Source: Fredericiella sp963839515 (GTDB lineage Bacteria > Chloroflexota > Anaerolineae > Caldilineales > Caldilineaceae). From it: a stretch of 64,000 nucleotides of DNA. This document shows positions 8,909 to 16,590 of this stretch, one piece after another. The DNA is taken from contig CAWIVN010000015.1 in the NCBI GenBank assembly GCA_963839515.1, positions 496,001-560,000 of the forward strand, given 5' to 3'. Both the position numbers and the translations under genes were made by a program. Each line of letters opens with the position of its first letter. Position 1 is the stretch's first letter. A model generated the notes under the pieces. It was not told where the DNA came from. It made no database searches and was given only the letters and a program-made list of their open reading frames with translations.

Positions 8909-9679
8909 ATGGCAGGCAAGAGCAAGAAAAGCAATGGCAAGCTCGCAGAGGAGGCGGCTGTGGCGGGTTTGGTAGGTATCTCGGCGGGCGTCGAGGACTT
9001 GAAGGATGCAAAGCAGGTTGCCCAGATGAGCCGGGCGGCACTGGCGTCGGGCGAAAGCAACCTTACACGTGCTGAGGATGCTCTCCTCGTGTCGGAACGC
9101 ATGGCCGAGTTGAGCGATGTCGTAGGGATAGCCGGCGAACTCGACCTGGCGCAAGGGGCGGAGGCACTGTCGGCTGCACTGGAGATCGAGAGCCACAGCG
9201 ATGTGGTCACGGCGCTCAGCAGCGATGACCTGGAGCGCGGCATGGAACTAGGCGCAATCTCCGGGCAGCTCGCGGTCGCCAGCGAGATCGTCTACGGCCT
9301 GCAAATGCCGGAGTTGGCGGCATTCCTGCGTGCCAAAAGCGATCGGCTGCATGCCATCGCGGTGGATGCCGTCTACCGCTTTGATGCTTCGCGTGCGCTG
9401 TCTGCTGCCATGGCAGCGACGAGCAATCAAATTGGCGCGCTGGGCGCCAACGAGATGCTCGAGGGCTTTGCGCGCCAGGAGGCATCCGAGGCGGCACGCA
9501 CAGCGAGCGACAACCTGGCTGAAGTTGGCCTCGCGCTCGCAGCACAGGGTGATGCCGAACTGTACATTGCGGACGAACTCCGTGATGCCGCCCTCGACCT
9601 CGTCGTGGACGGGATAGGCGATGTGGCCGCTGGCGCCGAGGACATTGGCGTCGCCAAGACGCTGGATGCCGCTAAGTAG
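8909..9679 (+). CDS. Ala-rich helical protein of unknown function
   Basis: A 256-residue product (MAGKSKKSNGKLAEEAAVAG...). ATG 8909 was preferred because AAAAGGGG ends 6 bases upstream; 8903 and a GTG at 8882 are alternatives. The protein is rich in Ala, Glu, Leu and Ser, predicted almost wholly helical, with no signal peptide, membrane segment, cysteine or catalytic motif I recognise. Heptad-like patterns (AEDALLVSERMAELSDVVGIAGELDLAQGAEAL) suggest helical bundles or coiled coils. It is followed by a perfect hairpin and then the DUF6325-SHOCT pair on the same strand, which suggests a shared stress or envelope setting (inference). I do not recognise the family. Confidence 0.7.
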   Translation: MAGKSKKSNGKLAEEAAVAGLVGISAGVEDLKDAKQVAQMSRAALASGESNLTRAEDALLVSERMAELSDVVGIAGELDLAQGAEALSAALEIESHSDVVTALSSDDLERGMELGAISGQLAVASEIVYGLQMPELAAFLRAKSDRLHAIAVDAVYRFDASRALSAAMAATSNQIGALGANEMLEGFARQEASEAARTASDNLAEVGLALAAQGDAELYIADELRDAALDLVVDGIGDVAAGAEDIGVAKTLDAAK

Positions 9680-9715
9680 ACTCGTCGTCTTCAATCCATT
9701 TTCCGATGTGCTCGA

Positions 9716-9755
9716 TGCACAGGGGCAGGGTAATGGACAGCCCTGCCCCTGTGCA
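9716..9755 (+). terminator. Hairpin terminator after the helical unknown
   Basis: A perfect 15-bp stem (9716-9730 with 9741-9755) around a 10-nt loop, followed by GTTGTGCTGT. The U-tract is weak, so it may be a partial terminator. Confidence 0.6.
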
Positions 9756-9832
9756 GTTGTGCTGTAGCCTTGATTGTTTGGGTAAGGAACTCGAGGAAAC
9801 TCGAATATGATTGCCTGAAGGAGGAAGTGTCA

Positions 9833-10267
9833 ATGATTAAGCGAGGACCAGTGGATGTGGTTGTGCTGGCTGCGGGTGCGCCGCGCTTCGACGGCAGTGT
9901 CTTTGCCGAACTCGAGCGCCTGGCAGCGGCCGGGACGATCCGGGTGCTGGACGCGATGGTGCTGCTAAAGGACGATAAAGGCAGGCCGTGGCGGATGGAA
10001 CTGCGCGATCTGCCGGCCGAACAGCGCGCGGCAATAGGCTTCATCGGCGAGGAGACGCAGGGCCTTTTCGACACGGAAGACGCCGACATACTGTTCGAAG
10101 GCATGGTGCCTGGCTCGGCCGTATTCGCCCTGGCTATCGAGCATCTCTGGGCAGTCGGGCTTGTCAATGCGTTTACTGACGCCGGCGCGGAGTTGGCGAT
10201 CCACACACGCGTGCCGGCAGCCATAGTCGACGATGCGTTCGCCTCAATTGCAGCGGAAAAGGCCTAA
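9833..10267 (+). CDS. DUF6325-type small protein
   Basis: A 144-residue protein beginning MIKRGPVDVVVLAAGAPRF, with GTIRVLDAMVLLKDDKG, an acidic middle and PGSAVFALAIEHLWAVGLVNAFTDAGAELAIHTRVPAAIVDDA. This matches my memory of the DUF6325 family (related to DUF1269), often encoded next to SHOCT-domain proteins. GGAGGAAG lies upstream of ATG 9833; the longer in-frame GTG start at 9770 has no site. It precedes the SHOCT gene by 11 bases. The function is unknown; family members recur in stress-inducible clusters (context knowledge, not proof). Confidence 0.75.
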   Translation: MIKRGPVDVVVLAAGAPRFDGSVFAELERLAAAGTIRVLDAMVLLKDDKGRPWRMELRDLPAEQRAAIGFIGEETQGLFDTEDADILFEGMVPGSAVFALAIEHLWAVGLVNAFTDAGAELAIHTRVPAAIVDDAFASIAAEKA

Positions 10268-10278
10268 AGGAGGCTGAG

Positions 10279-10581
10279 ATGCCAGGATTAATGCGAGGAA
10301 TGGCCCGTACCGCGGCCGTAGTCGGCACGGCAACTGCCACCAGGAATGCCGTAAACCGTCGCCAGGCGGACAAGAATGTCGCAGCCTACGAACACGCTGC
10401 CGCCCAGGCTGCGCCGCCGCCACAGGAATATGCCCCGCCGCCGCAGGAGTACGCCCCGCCGCCGCCGGCCCCCCAAGAAGACGCGATCACGCAGATCGAG
10501 CGCCTGGGCGCGCTCAAGGCGCAGGGACTCCTGACCGAAGAGGAGTTCGCCGCCCAGAAGGCGAAGCTGCTCGGTATGTAG
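10279..10581 (+). CDS. SHOCT-domain protein
   Basis: 100 residues in three parts: an Ala/Thr-rich N-terminus (GMARTAAVVGTATATRNAVNRRQ) that looks like a glycine/alanine-zipper membrane segment, a Pro-rich linker with a duplicated PPPQEYA motif, and a C-terminal SHOCT domain (DAITQIERLGALKAQGLLTEEEFAAQKAKLLGM). SHOCT is a short helical hairpin usually at protein termini that mediates oligomerisation. AAAGGAGGCTGAG precedes ATG 10279, 11 bases after the DUF6325 gene; the two form an operon ending at the terminator at 10642. Confidence 0.88.
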   Translation: MPGLMRGMARTAAVVGTATATRNAVNRRQADKNVAAYEHAAAQAAPPPQEYAPPPQEYAPPPPAPQEDAITQIERLGALKAQGLLTEEEFAAQKAKLLGM

Positions 10582-10641
10582 CTCTTGCACCGCGGGGTTC
10601 AGTATGGCCCCTCAAACGCCGTTGTCTATAGCAATGTCGAG

Positions 10642-10684
10642 GGAGCGGGGTCATGTGAGTAGCATGCGACCCCGCTCCTTGTAT
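10642..10684 (+). terminator. Terminator of the DUF6325-SHOCT operon
   Basis: An 11-bp GC-rich perfect stem (10642-10652 with 10668-10678), with an extra inner ATG/CAT pairing, followed by TTGTAT. Confidence 0.75.
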
Positions 10685-10901
10685 GCGCGCCGTTGGTCCT
10701 GCGCTGGCGATTGCGGCATCTGCCTTTGCCGGCAACCCCGACGTCACGGCCGTGGTGGTCGTCCTGGGCATTCTCTCGTTCGTGCCGTTTGCCGTGGCCA
10801 TTGAGTGGGGCAAGCGGCTGGGCGGTGCGGAAGCTCCCGTTGCTGCAGCACCGGCAGCGGCGCCCGTCGCCACCAAGCAAGCCGCTCGCAAACGGGCCTG
10901 A
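10683..10901 (+). pseudogene. Possible transporter C-terminal remnant (72 codons)
   Basis: A frame starting directly after the terminator, without a ribosome site. It reads MRAVGPALAIAASAFAGNPD, then VTAVVVVLGILSFVPFAVAIEWGKRLGG, then an Ala/Pro tail. One and a half hydrophobic helices of this kind resemble the last transmembrane segment of bile-acid:sodium symporter-type carriers. With no upstream part, it looks like a decayed 3' fragment. It could also be a chance frame in GC-rich DNA. Confidence 0.35.
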
Positions 10902-10935
10902 CAGCAGAAAAACGATGTGGGATACCCCATTTCTT

Positions 10936-12564
10936 TCAGAGCGCCAACACGATCCCTTCGTTGGGTGACAAATATAGTCGCCGCAACGGCACCGCGCCCT
11001 TGCTCAACATATTAGTGCTCAACACGATATTGCCCTGCCTGCCCAGACCGCTGAAGTCAAGACGATGTGTGGCGGCACCAAAGTTGAGCACAACCAGGTA
11101 GCGCTGCTCGCCGCTTTGTTCGCTGCTTGGCGTTCTGGCGGTGCGCAGATAGGCAAAAACTTCATCCTTGCCCGTGTCCACCGACTTGTAGTCGCCTATT
11201 GCCAGGGCCGGCGATGACTGGCGCAGGGCCGTGAGGACGCGGTAGAAAGCGAGCATCGAGGTAGGCTCCTGCGACTGGGCGGCTACGTTGCGTGTGCGGT
11301 AGTCGGCGGCCACCGGTAGCCAGGTCTGCACGCCGGCGGGGGCAAACCCAGCGTTGGGCGAATCATCCCACTGCATGGGCGTGCGCTCGGGGTCGCGGCC
11401 GACGATATCGGCGATCTCGGGCTGGTTGACGGCCTGCGGGTCCTGCAGAAACTCGGGCGGGATGCGCACGTCCGCCATGCCGATCTCGTCGCCATAGTAA
11501 CAGGTGGGCGTGCCACGCAGAGTGAGCAGCAGCATGTTGGCTACGCGTGCCTGGTCCGCACCCACGCGGGTGGCGAGGCGATGCTGGTCATGGTTGCCCA
11601 GCACCCAGTTGGGCCAGGCGCCAGCCGGCAGGTCTGCCTCGTACTGGTCAACTAGCTTGCGCACAACCTGTGCGTTCCAGGGTGCCTGGATCAACTGGAA
11701 GTTAAAGGGCAGGTGGCACTCGTCAAACTGCGGGCCATAATAGGTCATCAACTGCTTATTAGGCAGGTAGATCTCGCCCACCATCATGCGCTCGTCGTAT
11801 TCGTCGAGCAGGGCGCGCATGCGGCGGATGACCTCGTGCACCTCCCATTGATCTTGCGTGTGGACATGCTGCAGCCGGAAGTGCGGATTGACGCGGTCCC
11901 AGTCAGGATCCTCTGGTTCGTCGCGCAGGTCGGCATCCTTGATCATCAGCCATATGACGTCCACTCGGAACCCGTCCACGCCGCGCTCCAGCCAGAAGCG
12001 CATCTCTCCCAGCATGGCCTCGAGTACCGCGGGATTGCGGTAGTTGAGTTCGGGCTGATGCGTTTCAAACTGGTGCAGGTAGTACTGCCCCGTAGTCTTG
12101 TCGAGTGTCCACGCCGGGCCGCCAAAAAAGCTGGTCCAGTTGTTAGGTGGGCCGCCGTTGGGAGCGGGGTCGCGCCAGATATACCAGTCGCGCTTAGGAT
12201 TGTCGTGGCTGCCGCGGCTTTCCTGGAACCAGGCATGTTCGTCCGAGGTGTGGTTGGGTACGAGGTCAAGGATCAGTTTCAGGCCGCGGGCATGGGTGGC
12301 AGCCAGCAGGCGGTCGAAGTCGTCGAGCGTGCCAAACATCGGATCAATTGCGCTGTAATTGGCCACATCGTAGCCGAAATCGTGCATGGGTGAGGGATTG
12401 ATAGGCGAGAGCCAGACACAGCCGACGTTAAGGCTGCGTATATAGTCAAGCCGCTGCAGGATACCGGGCAGGTCGCCGATGCCGTCTCCATTCGTATCCT
12501 GGAATGAGCGCGGGTAGACCTGGTAAATAATGCCCGTTTGCCACCACAAATGCTGATCGGCCAT
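10936..12564 (-). CDS. GH13 alpha-glucosidase (oligo-1,6-glucosidase/trehalose-synthase-like clan)
   Basis: A 542-residue GH13 enzyme. The (beta/alpha)8 motifs are present: DLVPNHTSDEHAWF (region I), GFRVDVIWLM (region II with nucleophile Asp), VGEIYLP (acid/base Glu) and VLGNHDQHR (third Asp). QTGIIYQVYPRSFQDTNGDGIGDLPGI is typical of exo-acting alpha-glucosidases. No signal peptide is seen, so cytosolic hydrolysis of malto- or isomalto-oligosaccharides or sucrose-like substrates is likely. AAGGAG lies 8 bases before the ATG. It follows the aldo/keto reductase gene by about 30 bases on the same strand and is probably co-transcribed. Confidence 0.93.
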   Translation of the reverse strand: MADQHLWWQTGIIYQVYPRSFQDTNGDGIGDLPGILQRLDYIRSLNVGCVWLSPINPSPMHDFGYDVANYSAIDPMFGTLDDFDRLLAATHARGLKLILDLVPNHTSDEHAWFQESRGSHDNPKRDWYIWRDPAPNGGPPNNWTSFFGGPAWTLDKTTGQYYLHQFETHQPELNYRNPAVLEAMLGEMRFWLERGVDGFRVDVIWLMIKDADLRDEPEDPDWDRVNPHFRLQHVHTQDQWEVHEVIRRMRALLDEYDERMMVGEIYLPNKQLMTYYGPQFDECHLPFNFQLIQAPWNAQVVRKLVDQYEADLPAGAWPNWVLGNHDQHRLATRVGADQARVANMLLLTLRGTPTCYYGDEIGMADVRIPPEFLQDPQAVNQPEIADIVGRDPERTPMQWDDSPNAGFAPAGVQTWLPVAADYRTRNVAAQSQEPTSMLAFYRVLTALRQSSPALAIGDYKSVDTGKDEVFAYLRTARTPSSEQSGEQRYLVVLNFGAATHRLDFSGLGRQGNIVLSTNMLSKGAVPLRRLYLSPNEGIVLAL

Positions 12565-12595
12565 AAAGCGTCTCCTTTTTGGGTTGAAGGTGGGT

Positions 12596-13625
12596 TTACC
12601 CTTCCGGTATGCGCATTTTCATCCACGGTGCTGTGTTGTGGAAGTTGGCGACGGCGCTGCCGGGCGGGACGAGCTCGTCACAGGCGGCGCGCACGCCATC
12701 GCTGAGTGTCATCTCCAGGACGGGCAGAATGTGTTCGAGTTGGGCGACAGTGCGGGGGCCAAAGAGCGGCGCCGTGACTCCGGGTTGATCCTTTACCCAC
12801 AACAGGGCGAGTTGGGCGGGAGAGATGCCGACGTCGCGGGCCAAGGCAACAAAATCGGTGCTGGCTTCGACCCCGCGCGCCGTGACGCGTTCGGCATAGA
12901 TGCCGCCACGCAGAGCCGCGCGAGTCGTTGGGAAAATGGGCAGGGTCTTGGTAGCGACCTGCCAGCAAGCCCGAGGCGATGGGCGCCCAGGGGATGAGTC
13001 CTAAGCCGTGCTTGAGGCACAGCGGCACGAGCTCATTTTCAATGCGGCGGTCGAGCAGATTGTAGGGTGGCTGGTCGGAAACAAAGCGCGCCCAACCTTG
13101 CAAATCGGATACGTGCAGTGCCTCCATCAGCTGCCAGGCAGGGTGCGTGGTAGTGCCGATGTAGAGCACCTTGCCGTCGCGCACCAGCGTGTCGAGGGCA
13201 TAGAGCGTCTCTTCGATCGGGACCTCGGGCGACGGGCGGTGCAGTTGGTAGAGGTCGATGCGGTCGCTCTGCAGGCGGCGCAGCGAATCTTCACAGGCCT
13301 GGATGATGTGCCGGCGCGAGTTGCTGCGGTCGTTGGGGCCTGGTCCCGTGGGATAGTGAACCTTGGTGGCCAGCACGATGCTGTGACGGCGTGAGTTCCC
13401 GCTGCCATTGCGCTGCAGCCAACGGCCGATAAAGCGTTCGCTTTCGCCGGCAAAGCGCTGACCGCCATAGCTATTGGACGTATCGACCAGGTTGATACCG
13501 GCGGCTGTAGCCCTGTCGAGCAAGGCGTGGGCCGTAGTTTCGTCGACTGGATTAGCGAAATTGTCGGTGCCGAGACCAATAGGTGCTAGCTTGAGGCCAC
13601 TGCGGCCGAGACGGCGAAAGCGCAT
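12596..13625 (-). pseudogene. Aldo/keto reductase, frameshifted
   Basis: The first frame (ATG 13625, MRFRRLGRSGLKLAPIGLGT) carries the AKR barrel: DTSNSYGG, VLATKVHYPTGPGPND, DRIDLYQLHRPSPEVPIEETLYALDTLVRDGKVLYIGTTTHPAW. Around 12933-12936, a run of four A on the plus strand, the conserved frame is lost and continues in another frame (ALARDVGISPAQLALLWVKDQPGVTAPLFGPRTVAQLEHIL) to a stop at 12596. Removing one base from that run restores HFPTTRAALRGGIYAERV, a good family match. So there is either a recent single-base insertion or a sequencing error. The intact enzyme would be an NADPH-dependent oxidoreductase. It sits upstream of the GH13 gene. Confidence 0.85.
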
Positions 13626-13750
13626 AGATTCTTGCTCGGATTCTAATCCGATACTGCTCAGGTTGCGGTTGATGCGCTGATTGCGCGCCGTGTGCGGTAG
13701 AATGGCGGGCACACGGTGCCAAGTAGAAATCTAACCGGACGAGTGAAATT

Positions 13751-14638
13751 ATGCAAGAAGCGATGGGGCGGGCGCAGGGCCAGCAGGGCCTGGAGCGGGC
13801 GGGACTCTTTGCGATCCTGCTGGTGGTGGAGAGCATGCACTATGTGTTTGCACGGCTGCTGCTGCCCCATCTGCCGCCGATGGCCTCTTCGATGTACGTC
13901 CTAGGCGTAGCTACCGTCGAAGTGGGCATCTTCGCCGCCGTGCGCGGCAAGCTGGACTGGCGACCTGCAGCGCGCAACTTCCGCTTCTTTGCCGCCATCG
14001 GCTTCTTTATTGCGACCAGTACGCTGCTCAACTATATCGCCGTCGAGTATATCGACGTAGGTACGGCTTCAATGCTGGGCAAAACCGGGGTGATCATCAG
14101 CTTGCTGCTCGGCGTCTTCTGGCTGCGTGAGCGATTGAGCCCCCAGCAGGTGGTTGGTGCAGTTCTGGCTGTGGCCGGGGCGGCGATAATCAGCTTCCAT
14201 CCTGGCGACATTATGCAGTTCGGGTCGCTGCTGATTCTGACCTCGTCGTTCCTGTATTCGCTGCACACGGCGCTGGTAAAGCGCTATGGGCAGGAGATGG
14301 ACTTTACCGAGTTTTTCTTTCACCGTCTGATGTTCACGACCGCATTCCTGTTTGTGTTTGCGGTGCTGGGGCGAGAACTCGTGTGGCCGGACGCGCAGAC
14401 ATGGCTGCTGCTGTTGCTGGCGGGCACGGTGGACGTGGTCATCAGCCGGGCGTTGTACTACCAGACGCTGCGGATGTTCAGCATGAGCGTGCACACGATC
14501 ATCCTCACTCTCAGCCCGGTCGTGTCGATTATCATCTCATTGTTCCTGTTTGGTACCTTTCCCGGTGTGCAGGAGTTATGCGGTGGCGCGCTTGTTTTGG
14601 TGGGTGTATTTGTAGTCACGCGGTGGAGACAGCAATGA
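13751..14638 (+). CDS. DMT-superfamily (EamA-type) transporter
   Basis: 295 residues with about ten hydrophobic helices and the two-fold EamA repeat: the first half ends LLNYIAVEYIDVGTASMLGKTGVIISLLLGVFWLRERLSPQQVVGAVLAVAGAAII, and the second half repeats this as IILTLSPVVSIIISLFLFGTFPGVQELCGGALVLVGVFVV. Exporters of amino acids or metabolites belong here, but the substrate is not readable. The upstream ribosome site is weak (GGACGAG). The stop overlaps the trpF start (ATGA), so the two are translationally coupled. It diverges from the aldo/keto reductase gene. Confidence 0.88.
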   Translation: MQEAMGRAQGQQGLERAGLFAILLVVESMHYVFARLLLPHLPPMASSMYVLGVATVEVGIFAAVRGKLDWRPAARNFRFFAAIGFFIATSTLLNYIAVEYIDVGTASMLGKTGVIISLLLGVFWLRERLSPQQVVGAVLAVAGAAIISFHPGDIMQFGSLLILTSSFLYSLHTALVKRYGQEMDFTEFFFHRLMFTTAFLFVFAVLGRELVWPDAQTWLLLLLAGTVDVVISRALYYQTLRMFSMSVHTIILTLSPVVSIIISLFLFGTFPGVQELCGGALVLVGVFVVTRWRQQ

Positions 14639-15285
14639 AGGTCAAGATCTGTGGGATTACCAACCTCGAGGACGCGCTGGCGGCGACACAAGCGGGGGCC
14701 GACTACCTTGGGTTCATCTTTCACCCTAAGTCGCCGCGCTATGTGACGGTGGAGCAGGCGCAGGCAATCGTGGCGGGGGTGCGCAGGCAGTATCGGGAAA
14801 AGGCGCCACAATATGTGGGCGTGTTTGTCAATATGGCGCCAAAGCGGGCTCGCTGCGTGTTGTACACGGTTGGCTTGAACTATGCGCAACTGCACGGCGA
14901 CGAGACGCCGGGCGAACTGGGCGAGCAGCGCGGACGTGGCTACAAGGCATTACGTCCGGTCACATTGGAGGAGGCACTGGCGAGCGCCGAGCGTTATGCC
15001 GTCTTGGACCCGCAAGGCGGCCCGAGCTTGTTGCTCGACGCCTACCATCCGTCGGAATATGGCGGCACAGGAACACGCACCGACTGGTCTATGGCTGCGG
15101 CCATAGCAAGTCGGGTGCCGGGCATCCTCCTGGCGGGCGGATTGACGCCAGAGAACGTATCTGCCGCCATCGCTGCTGTGCGCCCGTGGGGCGTGGATGT
15201 CAGCTCAGGCGTAGAAGCAGCGCCGGGCCGCAAGGACCATACTAAGCTGCGCGAGTTTGTGCGGGCCGCGCTGGCAGTTGTCTGA
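14635..15285 (+). CDS. trpF: Phosphoribosylanthranilate isomerase
   Basis: A 216-residue TrpF: MKVKICGITNLEDALAATQAGADYLGFIFHPKSPRYV with the catalytic Cys in KICGIT, then NYAQLHGDE, LLLDAY, GILLAGGLTPENV and WGVDVSSGVEAAPGRKDHTKLREF (phosphate site and C-terminus). The catalytic Asp is in LDAY. It converts N-(5'-phosphoribosyl)anthranilate to CdRP in tryptophan synthesis. ATG 14635 overlaps the transporter stop. It is isolated from other trp genes in this window. The stop codon lies in the left arm of hairpin repeat copy 2. Confidence 0.95.
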   Translation: MKVKICGITNLEDALAATQAGADYLGFIFHPKSPRYVTVEQAQAIVAGVRRQYREKAPQYVGVFVNMAPKRARCVLYTVGLNYAQLHGDETPGELGEQRGRGYKALRPVTLEEALASAERYAVLDPQGGPSLLLDAYHPSEYGGTGTRTDWSMAAAIASRVPGILLAGGLTPENVSAAIAAVRPWGVDVSSGVEAAPGRKDHTKLREFVRAALAVV

Positions 15286-15381
15286 ACCTTGATTTGTGGG
15301 ATTGAGAGGATTACCATGATTAGGCCGGTGCTCCGTACATAATCACGGTAATCCTTTAATCCCACAAATCAAGGTTCAGAC
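15280..15381. repeat. Convergent-gene hairpin repeat, copy 2
   Basis: Long, nearly perfect arms of about 42 bp (15280-15322 and 15340-15381) around a short loop. The left arm contains the TGA of trpF and the right arm the TGA of the zinc-ribbon gene on the other strand. The shared core TGAACCTTGAT and the AATCCTT..AATC block recur in copy 1 at 7662-7766. Confidence 0.85.
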
Positions 15382-15765
15382 AGCAGTCCCAGACTTCAGC
15401 GGGATCGCCGCCTTGCAGTAGGGACACTGGGCGGTAGCCGGACCGGTCCAGGTGACCGACCCAGCGCTGATGGCTGCCCCACAGGTGGGGCAGTTGGGTG
15501 GCACGGCCATGGCGGCACTGCGCGCGGACGCAGCTAGCGCGGCCTGCTCTGCCACTTTTTGTTCTTGGCGCGAGGCCATACTTGAGAGCAGCGCCTGGGT
15601 AACGCCGCTGATGGCCACCAGGATCAGAATACCCGGAAACCAATACCCGGTCCAGAAGAGGATCGCCAGGCCCACCAGCCAGATGGCGGACTGCACGGCT
15701 CCATAGAGGCCGCGCAGGTTTGGTTCGCCTTCTTCCTTGTCCTTATCTTTCTCTCTGTCAGCCAT
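15376..15765 (-). CDS. Membrane protein with C-terminal zinc ribbon
   Basis: 129 residues: a charged N-terminus (MADREKDKDKEEGEPN), two close hydrophobic helices (AVQSAIWLVGLAILFWTGYWF and PGILILVAISGVTQALL), an Ala-rich helix, then a four-cysteine zinc ribbon (CPTCG, 20 residues, CPYC). GGAG sits 7 bases before ATG 15765. It lies 12 bases downstream of the PA14-like gene on the same strand. The function is unknown; the layout suggests a membrane-anchored adaptor with the ribbon facing the cytosol. Confidence 0.78.
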   Translation of the reverse strand: MADREKDKDKEEGEPNLRGLYGAVQSAIWLVGLAILFWTGYWFPGILILVAISGVTQALLSSMASRQEQKVAEQAALAASARSAAMAVPPNCPTCGAAISAGSVTWTGPATAQCPYCKAAIPLKSGTAV

Positions 15766-15777
15766 ACATCTACTCCA

Positions 15778-16569
15778 TTAGGCTGGGAACCACCCTGCCT
15801 GGGTTTTTGAGCACTTGGCGGTTTGTGCCGGCTGGTTGGTATAGAGTTGGACCGAAGCGACCTGGTCCTGCGTACAGCGCGTCCAGCGCAGGATCTGGGG
15901 CTCCGTCTCAATCGACCCCATGTTTGGTGCATCCCAGGCGCCGTTGGAGCGGAAGCAGTTCTTCTGGTGAATCTGCTGCTGGGCACACGTGGTGTAGTCG
16001 CCGTAGTCGGTCACCAGGCTAGGCGGCGGCGGGAACAGCTGGTTAGGGGTCGAGGGTGGCGGCGCCGGGGGCTGCGGCTGGCCGCTGTCGCCCTTGGCAT
16101 AGGTCCAGCTGGCAAACAGGTAGGCGGGGCCCGTGAACTGGCGGTACTCGATGTCGATGTAGTGGTTGCCCTGCGTCAGCGGGATGTCGATCACAATCGT
16201 CTTGCCGGGTTGGTTCGCTCCGCGCGTGTCGGCATAGAGCACGTTGTCAATATACAAGGCAAAGTCGTCGTCTGCCTGCATCTGGAAGCGGTAGATGCCG
16301 GCATAGAAGAAGACGGTAGCCACCATGCGTGCCGTCCAGTTCTGGGCGGGCATATTGGGACCGGGCGGCGTGTCACTGCCCCAGTTGAAAGCTACAGTGC
16401 CAGCGTTCTGGAAGTAGGCGGGCGAACCCTGCCAGCCGGTGTTGGGATAGTAGTACACCTGCCAGCTGGCATCGCTCTGCGCCTGCGCGGTGGCCGCGGG
16501 CAGTAGCCCGGCAAGGCACAGGCTGAGGACGAGGATCAGGGTGCAAATTCGTTGCGTGGTGCGCTGCAT
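15778..16569 (-). CDS. Exported PA14-like domain protein
   Basis: 263 residues with a clear signal peptide (ICTLILVLSLCLAGLLPAATAQAQ). Residues about 35-160 resemble PA14-type carbohydrate-binding domains in Chloroflexota exported proteins: WQVYYYPNTGWQGSPAYFQ, FNWGSDTPPGPNMPAQNWTARMVATVFFYAGIYRFQMQADDDFALYIDNVLYAD, GNHYIDIEYRQFTGPAYLFASW. A Pro-rich linker leads to a Cys-containing C-terminal region (TCAQQQ, KNCF, RCTQDQ, KCSKTQ) of unknown role. AAGGAGAGC precedes the ATG. It is followed by the zinc-ribbon membrane protein and preceded by another exported protein on the same strand. Confidence 0.78.
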   Translation of the reverse strand: MQRTTQRICTLILVLSLCLAGLLPAATAQAQSDASWQVYYYPNTGWQGSPAYFQNAGTVAFNWGSDTPPGPNMPAQNWTARMVATVFFYAGIYRFQMQADDDFALYIDNVLYADTRGANQPGKTIVIDIPLTQGNHYIDIEYRQFTGPAYLFASWTYAKGDSGQPQPPAPPPSTPNQLFPPPPSLVTDYGDYTTCAQQQIHQKNCFRSNGAWDAPNMGSIETEPQILRWTRCTQDQVASVQLYTNQPAQTAKCSKTQAGWFPA

Positions 16570-16590
16570 GGGATTTGCTCTCCTTGGTGG

